Source: Loktanella sp.
GTDB taxonomy: Bacteria; Pseudomonadota; Alphaproteobacteria; Rhodobacterales; Rhodobacteraceae
Reading direction: 5' to 3'
DNA: 9,117 nucleotides
NCBI GenBank assembly: GCA_003551805.1
Contig: PUNR01000359.1
Span: forward strand, 1 to 9,117
Shown: piece after piece, positions 1-5,396 of the stretch
Position numbering within the stretch: position 1 is the stretch's first letter
Layout of the letters: each line of letters starts with the position of its first letter
Made by a program: the position numbers and the translations under genes
Notes under the pieces: model-generated
Seen by the model: the letters and a program-made list of their open reading frames with translations, nothing else
Database searches by the model: none
Told to the model about the DNA's origin: nothing

Positions 1-220
1 ATGCCCCTGCCACAATGCCTTCCATACGGTTGAGTTCTGCACCGTTGAGGGTCAGGCTTTCCAGCAGAACCGGATGATCCGGATGTGCCCCTGTGGACAA
101 GGCCAAACCTTGCGGCGGGCGGCCAAACACAATGGCCACCACAAGCAGGACCGCCAATAGCGCAGCAGTTGTCGCAAGACGGATCATGATACGTCTTTTG
201 AACGGGGACGGGTGGGTCAT
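1..220 (-). CDS. Partial N-terminus of an unrecognised membrane-anchored or exported protein
   Basis: The reverse strand is open from an ATG at 220 to the window edge, giving 73 codons without a stop; the 3' end lies outside. The translation begins MTHPSPFKRRIMIRLATTAA and continues with an uninterrupted hydrophobic stretch at about residues 16-32, preceded by Lys/Arg (KRR, R14). This is the layout of a signal anchor or uncleaved signal peptide, so the rest is probably periplasmic. An internal ATG at codon 12 (187) is an alternative start; neither has a convincing Shine-Dalgarno. The mature part (SLTLNGAELNRMEGIVAGA) matches no family I recognise. It follows queF on the same strand after 95 bases, so read-through from the que operon is possible, but nothing links it to queuosine. 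Coding is supported by the open frame plus the membrane segment; function is unknown. Confidence 0.6.
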   Translation of the reverse strand, partial: MTHPSPFKRRIMIRLATTAALLAVLLVVAIVFGRPPQGLALSTGAHPDHPVLLESLTLNGAELNRMEGIVAGA

Positions 221-315
221 TTAGGAAAAAACTCTAACGAAACCATCCGGTCAACATACTGCCCAGCGTCAAAGCTGGCCAGGAAAACTGGTCACACCTC
301 CCCCTATCAGTTGAC

Positions 316-780
316 CTAACCGCGCCCGCGATAGGGTGGCACGCCCTGATCTGGAATCCAGACACCTTCAGGCATCGGGCCGGTCTGCCAGAACACATCA
401 ATCGGAATACCGCCGCGCGGATACCAATAGCCACCGATCCGCAGCCATGCGGGGTTCAGAAACGAGGCCAGCCGCCTGCCGATGGACACCGTGCAATCTT
501 CGTGAAACGCGCCGTGGTTCCGGAACGACCCCAGATACAGCTTGAGCGATTTGCTTTCCACCAGCCAGTCAGCGGGCACGTAATCAATCACCAGATGGGC
601 GAAATCGGGTTGCCCCGTCATCGGGCAAAGCGATGTGAACTCTGGCGCGACAAAGCGCACGTTATAGGTCGTGTCGGCCTGCGGGTTCTGCACCCGTTCC
701 AGCGTCGCGGTTTCAGGGCTGGAGGGCAGATCGGTGACACCGCCCAATTGCTGCAGCCCGCTGTAGATACTGTCTGTCAT
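316..780 (-). CDS. queF: NADPH-dependent 7-cyano-7-deazaguanine (preQ0) reductase QueF, short (YkvM) type
   Basis: QueF reduces the nitrile of preQ0 to the aminomethyl group of preQ1, the last free-base step before insertion into tRNA; the enzyme is cytosolic and of the tunnelling (T-) fold. The 154-residue length fits the unimodular class. Visible signatures are the catalytic cysteine C52 in TSLCPMTGQPDF, the family aspartate D59, the QueF motif ESKSLKLY (residues 75-82), and FRNHGAFHEDC (86-96) with the substrate-binding H93-E94. All catalytic residues appear intact. The ATG at 780 has AAGGG at 790-794, nine bases upstream. It lies 22 bases after queE, making it the last gene of the queCDEF operon. 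It is therefore likely controlled, through the shared transcript, by the preQ1 riboswitch at 2570-2603, although that switch acts directly on queC translation. Confidence 0.96.
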   Translation of the reverse strand: MTDSIYSGLQQLGGVTDLPSSPETATLERVQNPQADTTYNVRFVAPEFTSLCPMTGQPDFAHLVIDYVPADWLVESKSLKLYLGSFRNHGAFHEDCTVSIGRRLASFLNPAWLRIGGYWYPRGGIPIDVFWQTGPMPEGVWIPDQGVPPYRGRG

Positions 781-802
781 GATTGTTTTCCCTTGTTTGC
801 TG

Positions 803-1510
803 TCAAACGCCGCGTTTGTTGCCCCAGATCAGCACATGCAACTGCGGCAGCACGCGCGGCGTGAACCATCGGTCCGCCGTGATCTTTTCCACCAGCCATA
901 ACAGGCGATCCGCACTGGCCTGCAGATCGACCGGATGGGCGGGGTCCACATCCGGATTACCGGGCTGCAAATAAAGCGGCAGATCCGGATAGCGCGCGGC
1001 CGCATCCTTGGCCCAAGCGTAATCGGTGTCGTCAAAGATCACGATCTTCATCACGATCTGCGGCCCGCCTGCACCTGCATCACAGCAGGCTGCAAAAGCG
1101 GCCCAATCCACCGTTTCGCCGCTTGATGGCGGTTTGGGGCTAAGTACCAGCGTATCAAGATCGGCAAACCATGGCCGCGCAATCGACCCTTGGGTTTCGC
1201 AGGCAAAGCGATAGCCCTCGGCCTTGCCGCGCGCGATCACCGGCGCGAAATCCTGTATCGCGGGGTTGCCGCCTGACAGGGATACAGTCAGCGGCTTGCC
1301 CCCCGACAAGGCGCGCACCTTGTCCCAGACATCGCTGGCAGACATCGCGGCCCAGTCATTGCGGTAGGCACTGTCCACGGCATGCAGGCTGTCGCACCAC
1401 GCACAGCGATAGTCACAGCCCCCCGCACGGACAAACACGGTCGGTTCCCCGATCAAGGCACCTTCGCCCTGAATGGTGGGGCCGAAAATCTCGGCGATGC
1501 GCAGGGTCAT
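803..1510 (-). CDS. queE: 7-carboxy-7-deazaguanine synthase QueE (radical SAM)
   Basis: QueE converts 6-carboxy-5,6,7,8-tetrahydropterin to 7-carboxy-7-deazaguanine by radical-SAM ring contraction. The 235-residue protein opens with EIFGPTIQGEG (residues 7-17), typical of the family. It carries the [4Fe-4S] ligands C32, C36 and C39 in CDYRCAWCDS (CxxxCxxC spacing) and the SAM-binding glycine motif SGGNP (79-83). I chose the ATG at 1510 because it starts directly before the conserved N-terminus and its ATGA overlaps the queD stop, implying translational coupling. The frame stays open upstream to a possible ATG at 1585, but that would add 25 residues lying entirely inside queD and unlike any QueE. 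The Shine-Dalgarno in front of 1510 is weak, in keeping with coupling to queD. Nothing appears broken. It is the third gene of queCDEF. Confidence 0.95.
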   Translation of the reverse strand: MTLRIAEIFGPTIQGEGALIGEPTVFVRAGGCDYRCAWCDSLHAVDSAYRNDWAAMSASDVWDKVRALSGGKPLTVSLSGGNPAIQDFAPVIARGKAEGYRFACETQGSIARPWFADLDTLVLSPKPPSSGETVDWAAFAACCDAGAGGPQIVMKIVIFDDTDYAWAKDAAARYPDLPLYLQPGNPDVDPAHPVDLQASADRLLWLVEKITADRWFTPRVLPQLHVLIWGNKRGV

Positions 1511-1860
1511 GGGCGATACTCTGCCCAAGTCTTGGGGGTCTCTGACACTTTGACCGATGCGGTTTCCGGCCAGCGGGCCTTGCACCAGTCATAAAAGTGC
1601 TTTGCCAGATTTTCCGCCGTCGATGGCACATCAAGAATATCATCAAGATGCCGGTGATCGAAACTATCGTCGATATAGGTCTTGAGCGGCTTTAATTCGT
1701 GATAATCACGCACAAAGGCATCGGCATTCAGCACCGCCGACGCCAGCTCCACCACCACGATATAATTATGGCCATGCAGCCGGTAGCATTGATGATCCGG
1801 TGGCAGATGCGACAGGCGGTGCGAGGCAGAGAAATGAAACTCCTTGCTGATCCGGAACAT
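1507..1860 (-). CDS. queD: 6-carboxy-5,6,7,8-tetrahydropterin synthase QueD (PTPS family)
   Basis: QueD converts 7,8-dihydroneopterin triphosphate to 6-carboxy-tetrahydropterin (CPH4), releasing acetaldehyde and triphosphate; it feeds QueE. The 117-residue length is typical for bacterial QueD. The zinc-binding histidines are H14 (FSASHRL), H29 and H31 (RLHGHNY). The catalytic cysteine is C25, with the D68-H69 pair in SFDHRHLDD and the pterin-binding glutamate E107 in KVSETPKTW. FVRDY (49-53) matches the family pattern after the second strand. The ATG directly follows the queC stop (TGAATG, zero spacing), and the stop overlaps the queE start as ATGA, so the three genes form a tightly coupled unit. 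An AAAGG inside the end of queC, eight bases upstream, serves as Shine-Dalgarno. A eukaryotic-type PTPS function is less likely given the three que neighbours. Confidence 0.96.
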   Translation of the reverse strand: MFRISKEFHFSASHRLSHLPPDHQCYRLHGHNYIVVVELASAVLNADAFVRDYHELKPLKTYIDDSFDHRHLDDILDVPSTAENLAKHFYDWCKARWPETASVKVSETPKTWAEYRP

Positions 1861-2562
1861 TCAACCCGCCTTTCTGCTGGCAAGCGCCACGCGCCAGTAA
1901 TCCGGATCGGCATAATCGGTCGGGTCTGCAACACCGGCCAGATCAAACGCTTCGCGCCGTTCGACGCAGGTACCGCAGCGCCCGCAATGCCTGTCACCGC
2001 CTTTGTAACAGGACCATGTCTGCGCAAAGGGCGTGCCGACCCGCGCGCCTTCGGTGACGATATCCGCCTTGGTGCGATGCACAAACGGCGTATAAAGCGC
2101 GACATCTGCGTAACCGTCCAAGGCCGCACGCTGCATCTTGTCGAAGGCTTCGGTGAACAACGGGCGGCAATCGGGATAGATGAAATGATCGCCCCCATGC
2201 ACCGCCGTTGCCACGGCATCATCGCCTTGGGCCGCCGCGATTCCATAAGCGATGGTCAGCATGATGGCATTGCGGTTCGGCACGACGGTGATCTTCATCG
2301 TGTCTTCGGCATAATGGCCGTCGGGCACGTCGATATCATCGGTCAGGGCGGACCCTGTCAGGCTTGCGCCGATCCCGCGCATGTCGATCAGATGATGGGG
2401 TACGCCCAGCCGCGTGGCACAGGCGGCGGCGAATTCCAGTTCCTTGCGGTGACGCTGGCCATAGTCAAAAGACACAAGCCGCGCCAGCTCTCCTCGGTCC
2501 GCAATCACATGGGCAAGCGATACGGAATCAAGTCCGCCAGAGCAGATAACATTCGTTTTCAT
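1861..2562 (-). CDS. queC: 7-cyano-7-deazaguanine synthase QueC
   Basis: QueC uses ATP and ammonia to turn 7-carboxy-7-deazaguanine into preQ0. The 233-residue protein has the PP-loop ATP pyrophosphatase motif SGGLDS (residues 8-13), followed by SFDYGQRHRKEL (31-42), TVVPNRNAIM (92-101) and HGGDHFIYPDCR (122-133). Its C-terminal zinc site uses C185, C193, C196 and C199 in WSCYKGGDRHCGRCGTC. All are intact. The ATG at 2562 has AAGGA at 2569-2573, six bases upstream, and this Shine-Dalgarno forms the 3' strand of a preQ1-I aptamer. QueC translation should therefore fall when preQ1 accumulates. It is the promoter-proximal gene of the operon, so the switch may also affect queD and queE through coupling. 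Confidence 0.97.
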   Translation of the reverse strand: MKTNVICSGGLDSVSLAHVIADRGELARLVSFDYGQRHRKELEFAAACATRLGVPHHLIDMRGIGASLTGSALTDDIDVPDGHYAEDTMKITVVPNRNAIMLTIAYGIAAAQGDDAVATAVHGGDHFIYPDCRPLFTEAFDKMQRAALDGYADVALYTPFVHRTKADIVTEGARVGTPFAQTWSCYKGGDRHCGRCGTCVERREAFDLAGVADPTDYADPDYWRVALASRKAG

Positions 2563-2569
2563 GTTCAGT

Positions 2570-2603
2570 CCTTGTTTTGTTAACCGGGTAGGCTGCGACC
2601 GGT
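2570..2603 (-). ncRNA. preQ1 class I (preQ1-I) riboswitch aptamer controlling queC translation
   Basis: Read on the minus strand, P1 is CCGG (2602-2599) pairing with CCGG (2587-2584), extendable by A2603-U2583. The loop begins UCGCAG (2598-2593), and the tail is UUAACAAAACAAGG (2583-2570). As I recall the Thermoanaerobacter tengcongensis preQ1-I aptamer, its UCGCAG and UUAACAAAACAAGG segments are identical to these. By that alignment C2588 is the cytosine that pairs with preQ1. The H-type pseudoknot P2 would use C2597-G2570, C2595-G2571 and G2593-C2574. The final AAGG is also the queC Shine-Dalgarno (AAGGA, 2569-2573), so ligand binding should mask it: a translational OFF switch. The P1-P2 loop is one base longer than in the recalled reference. 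Position in front of queCDEF is exactly the expected context. Confidence 0.92.
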
Positions 2604-2610
2604 AGCGGGC

Positions 2611-2639
2611 GGCATAGACAAGGTTTCACATGAAGGCAA
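2611..2639 (-). promoter_or_regulatory. Putative sigma70-type promoter of the queCDEF operon
   Basis: On the minus strand TTGCCT (2639-2634) and TATGCC (2616-2611) are separated by 17 bases. The -35 is a good match to TTGACA, while the -10 is weak. The predicted transcription start, about seven bases beyond the -10, falls near 2604. That is immediately before the first base of the preQ1 aptamer at 2603, which supports the assignment independently of the box scores. Confidence 0.5.
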
Positions 2640-2758
2640 CGGGTTGCGGGCGCACCGAACTAGGCAGGCGTGCCGAACCAACACGAAAGCAAAGCGCGAA
2701 AGATGAAGGCTTTACCGGACGCAGCAGTCTGACACCAACGAAGAGTTCATTTTCACCT

Positions 2759-2783
2759 CCGGAAATATGGCCATATATTCCGG
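2759..2783. repeat. 25-bp near-perfect palindrome in the intergenic region, operator-like
   Basis: The perfect 12-bp palindrome ATATGGCCATAT (2765-2776) is flanked by perfect arms CCGGAA (2759-2764) and TTCCGG (2778-2783), with a single unpaired A (2777). No T-run follows on either strand, so it is not an intrinsic terminator. On the plus strand TATATT (2774-2779) inside the right half resembles a -10 box for the downstream lipoprotein gene, with only a poor -35 (TTTCAC, 2751-2756). A dimeric regulator covering this promoter is the simplest reading, but no regulator is encoded nearby. The remaining bases from 2640 to 2889 show no credible gene. Confidence 0.5.
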
Positions 2784-2889
2784 CCCAACGCAGTATTCTA
2801 TCGTCGCAAATATCGCAGCCCTGACGCCTATCAAAACGGCGCTGCGCACGCGTATGGCGACAGCCACGCACTGCAAGCGAAAGAACAAG

Positions 2890-3585
2890 ATGCGTATATT
2901 TGTCGCCCTGATCATTGTCTTGCACGTTGCAGCTTGTGGCATCACCCCGCGTCAGTCTAGCGGCGATATCCTGGTGATCGGGGATTCCGTGCTGGCATGG
3001 AACAGATCCGGAGGGCAGGACGTAGGACGCGTCATAGCAGCAGAACTCGGTCGCGACGTTGTCAGCCGTGCCACACTTGGCGCGCGCGTCCAGTCCGGCG
3101 GGCTGGGCGCATTGGGCGGGCTTCGTATTCCGGATCAATTGCCCTTGGGTTCATGGGACTGGGTGGTGATGAACGGCGGAGCCAATGATCTGGCCTTTAC
3201 CTGTGGATGCGCACGGTGTGACGCTGAGATTGATCGTTTGATCGCGGCTAACAACCAGACCGGCGCGATACCCGATTTGATAACGCGCGCACGTCTGCAA
3301 GGTGCGCAAGTTCTATGGGCGGGATATTACGAAGCCCCCGCGTCGCGGTCTTTCGGGGCTTGCCGCCCCGCGCTGGTCGAACTTGAACGCCGCATCGCGC
3401 GCTATGCTGCGGCCACACCGGGAGTTTACTTTGTCGACACCGAAGATGTGCTTGACCCTGCGGTTCCTTCTTTGCTGGCGGCTGACCGCACGCATCCCAG
3501 CCCCGCAGGGTCCGCCGTGATCGGCCGTTTCATTGCACAGGAAATCTCAGCCAGATCGGGTCACAGTGCGTTACCTGAAGGTTGA
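2890..3585 (+). CDS. SGNH/GDSL-type hydrolase, predicted lipoprotein
   Basis: This is a 231-residue predicted lipoprotein. Residues 3-15 are a short hydrophobic signal ending in the lipobox VAAC with lipidated C16, so the mature enzyme should be tethered to a membrane facing the periplasm. The SGNH blocks are present in order: I with the nucleophile S33 in VIGDSVLAW, II around G64 in TLGARVQSGG, III with N99 in MNGGANDL, and V with D199 and H202 in DRTHPSPAG. Block III is followed by C105, C107 and C110 (TCGCARC), which I recall from similar alphaproteobacterial proteins. The substrate (acyl ester, peptidoglycan or polysaccharide acetyl group) cannot be told from sequence. I chose the ATG at 2890 because it places the signal peptide at the N-terminus; the frame is open upstream to 2767, but those residues are not signal-like. 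Its 3' end overlaps the convergent nucleoside hydrolase gene by 15 bases. Confidence 0.88.
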   Translation: MRIFVALIIVLHVAACGITPRQSSGDILVIGDSVLAWNRSGGQDVGRVIAAELGRDVVSRATLGARVQSGGLGALGGLRIPDQLPLGSWDWVVMNGGANDLAFTCGCARCDAEIDRLIAANNQTGAIPDLITRARLQGAQVLWAGYYEAPASRSFGACRPALVELERRIARYAAATPGVYFVDTEDVLDPAVPSLLAADRTHPSPAGSAVIGRFIAQEISARSGHSALPEG

Positions 3586-4575
3586 TGCGTAAATATCCAG
3601 CCTGTCATAAAAATCACGAAATATGTCGTCGCGGTTGATGTCATAGGCTTCGCGGATCAAGTGCCGGTCAGGTGCCGCCTGCCAGCGTAGATCATCGGTC
3701 AGCAGTGGTGATGGTGTCTGAAAGGTCGGCACCCAGTCAGGGTTCAACAGCCACGCGATATCGATCATGTCCCAGATCACCCAACTGCGCCGGTCGGTAT
3801 CCGCCACAGCCCTCATATGCTGAATCGGGTTGTTGTCATAAAGTGACCAAAGATAATCACCCAGCGGCCCTTTGCCTTGCACATAAGCCCGCATTTCAGG
3901 CTTGGATATCCGCAATTGCGCACCAATGTGATAGCCCGGCAAGTAAATCAGCGGCACGCCACAATCGAACAGAATCCGCGTGGCGTGGGGATCTTGAACA
4001 AGGTTTAGCGCCGCATGCTGCGGGTGTGGTTGCAAAGTGGGAAAACCTGCTGTCCACAGCACGGTCATACGGTCAGCAATTTCGGGCGCGCGGATCAAGG
4101 CTGCGGCAATATTTGTCACACAGCCCATCGCCGCCACATAAAGCGGCGCAGTCCCGGATTTCGCCAGGTCGACAAGCGCCTCAGCACCTGCTGACCAGAC
4201 GATATCATCAGGTGCCGACATATAGCGCGTCGCACCGGCATAGGCAGGCACGTCCTTGCCGCATAGCTTATGAATATGCCGGATTTCGCGCAGTGACAGG
4301 TCCATGCCTGCGGCGGGATCAACCAGATCACGATCAAGATCGGCTATGCTGCGCCCTTGATCGGCCAGCCGTGCAGCCCATGCCTGATATGCGAGGTCGG
4401 CACCTTCACGCAGCGGCTGCAGATGGTGGCGGAACGAAAACGGTGCGGCGATCGACGCTTCCACATTCAGTTTTTCAGGCGACAGCAAGGCCCATGCCAA
4501 GGCGAACTGGTCATCAATTTCGTTCGCGCAATCAGTGTCGATAACAACGCGCAGCGGGGTGTCTTGCAGAGGCAC
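3571..4575 (-). CDS. Inosine-uridine-type nucleoside hydrolase family protein
   Basis: Members of this family hydrolyse the N-glycosidic bond of nucleosides using a Ca2+-bound water; it has no signal peptide and is probably cytosolic. From a GTG start the protein is 334 residues. The N-terminal calcium motif is present in a variant form, VVIDTDCANEIDDQFAL (residues 10-26), with two extra residues relative to the canonical DTDPGxDDxxAL. Other family features are MGCVTNIAAAL (150-160, compare LGPLTNIAL), LNLVQDPHA (190-198, compare the FNxxxDPEA pattern) and a C-terminal acidic patch in VIWDMIDIAW (266-275). The frame extends to a TTG at 4632, but GTG 4575 has GAAAGG six bases upstream and begins just before the conserved core. 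It lies 102 bases behind the TIGR04282 transferase on the same strand, so co-transcription is plausible. Which nucleoside it cleaves is unknown. Confidence 0.85.
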   Translation of the reverse strand: MPLQDTPLRVVIDTDCANEIDDQFALAWALLSPEKLNVEASIAAPFSFRHHLQPLREGADLAYQAWAARLADQGRSIADLDRDLVDPAAGMDLSLREIRHIHKLCGKDVPAYAGATRYMSAPDDIVWSAGAEALVDLAKSGTAPLYVAAMGCVTNIAAALIRAPEIADRMTVLWTAGFPTLQPHPQHAALNLVQDPHATRILFDCGVPLIYLPGYHIGAQLRISKPEMRAYVQGKGPLGDYLWSLYDNNPIQHMRAVADTDRRSWVIWDMIDIAWLLNPDWVPTFQTPSPLLTDDLRWQAAPDRHLIREAYDINRDDIFRDFYDRLDIYASTFR

Positions 4576-4581
4576 AGCAAA

Positions 4582-4587
4582 CCTTTC
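4582..4587 (-). promoter_or_regulatory. Shine-Dalgarno GAAAGG that decides the GTG start of the nucleoside hydrolase
   Basis: GAAAGG sits six bases before the GTG at 4575. No ATG exists in this frame upstream of the conserved motif, and the TTG at 4632 has no Shine-Dalgarno and would add a His/Gln-rich leader (PSHHHQQQY) unlike the family. Confidence 0.6.
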
Positions 4588-4677
4588 AATCTGGAAATAC
4601 TGCTGCTGATGATGGTGGCTTGGCCTTACCAATCCCAGCCCAAAGCGCCGGCGATCACGCGTTTGTTTGCCGCAAGG

Positions 4678-5316
4678 TCAATCGGCCAGCAGGGTTGCCC
4701 AGTCAGGATGATCGCGATGCCGCGCAAAGACGGTCATATCGTCGAAATCATCCAGCATGTCGATCAAGGCAGGCGGTACAGCGCAATTGCCAATCACCTG
4801 CGCTAGTGTCGTCGATGACGACCACGTCACGGCGGTAAAGATATCAGAAGGCGGCGGGCATTTAGCACCTACCAGATAGAACCCCCCGTCCGTGCTTGGC
4901 CCGAATACCAGATCGTTCTGCGCAAGCGCGTCCAGCGCCTGTGCGATGTGACCGGCACCGAGTTCAGGGATGTCACTGCCCACGACAAGCACCGGCGCGC
5001 CAGCTTTTGCCTGCATCAGCGCGCGCAGCATCCGCGCACCCAGATCGCCACCGCCCTGTTGCACGACATCGGGGCCAACAGGCCAATGGGCACTGTCATG
5101 CCGCGCATCGTCAGGCGTGACCGACAGGATCGTGCGCCACGCCCCCCGCCCCAGCCGATCCACGCAGCGCCGCAACATCCGCTGATAGACCGCCAACGCC
5201 GCGACATCACCGATCGTCGCCGCAAGGCGGGTTTTGACAGTCCCCAGAACCGGCGCTTTTGCAAAGATGATAACCTGTACGCCGTCGTGCTCACCGTTGG
5301 TGATACTGTCTGTCAT
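4678..5316 (-). CDS. TIGR04282 family GT-A transferase (arsenosugar / rSAM-selenodomain-associated transferase 1, DUF2064)
   Basis: The 212-residue protein is a small nucleotidyl- or glycosyltransferase-like GT-A enzyme related to CofC and MobA. Diagnostic segments are IIFAKAPVLGTVKTRLA (16-32, the P-loop-like nucleotide-binding N-terminus), VQQGGGDLGARM (85-96), VLVVGSDIPEL (109-119) with the metal-binding acidic residue, and LVFGPSTDGGFYLVG (136-150). It is about the family's usual length. I chose the ATG at 5316, 14 residues before the first core strand; the open frame reaches 5508, but the extra residues run antisense into mtnK and are not family-like. AGAGG lies ten bases upstream. It is divergent from mtnK across an 80-base gap and probably leads the nucleoside hydrolase. 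The family name reflects gene neighbourhoods; the reaction has not been established to my knowledge. Confidence 0.88.
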   Translation of the reverse strand: MTDSITNGEHDGVQVIIFAKAPVLGTVKTRLAATIGDVAALAVYQRMLRRCVDRLGRGAWRTILSVTPDDARHDSAHWPVGPDVVQQGGGDLGARMLRALMQAKAGAPVLVVGSDIPELGAGHIAQALDALAQNDLVFGPSTDGGFYLVGAKCPPPSDIFTAVTWSSSTTLAQVIGNCAVPPALIDMLDDFDDMTVFARHRDHPDWATLLAD

Positions 5317-5396
5317 GCTCTTTTTACCTCTGGCGTTATCTGTCACAAATCCGTGGGCGGCTTGGCAAGCATGATCCGCCGCTGCATACATCGCTG

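Noticed and set aside
226..254. Promoter for the partial gene at 1-220 based on TTGACC (254-249, minus)
   Set aside because: At proper spacing there is only a T-run and no -10 box.
262..293. Possible terminator hairpins after queF (CCAGC/GCTGG and CCAG/CTGG)
   Set aside because: The stems are short and mutually exclusive, and no T-run follows on the minus strand.
766..780. Fifteen identical bases at the start codons of queF (766-780) and the TIGR04282 gene (5302-5316)
   Set aside because: Both encode Met-Thr-Asp-Ser-Ile and the match does not extend beyond 15 bases; probably chance, not a repeat or a shared regulatory site.
1699..2583. Plus-strand open frame of 294 codons
   Set aside because: It runs antisense through queD and queC, whose motifs are complete on the minus strand; the translation shows no domain.
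2626..3138. Minus-strand open frame of 170 codons covering the intergenic region
   Set aside because: It crosses the palindrome and the lipoprotein signal peptide, has no Shine-Dalgarno or domain, and its composition looks random.
3672..4544. Plus-strand open frame of 290 codons
   Set aside because: Antisense to the nucleoside hydrolase; low-complexity Arg/Ser/Pro-rich composition typical of a shadow frame.
4624..4724. Short minus-strand frame ending in LAANKRVIAGALGWDW between the TIGR04282 and nucleoside hydrolase genes
   Set aside because: It could resemble a protein C-terminus, but the TIGR04282 protein already ends normally, the frame has only about 33 codons from a TTG, and there is no Shine-Dalgarno.
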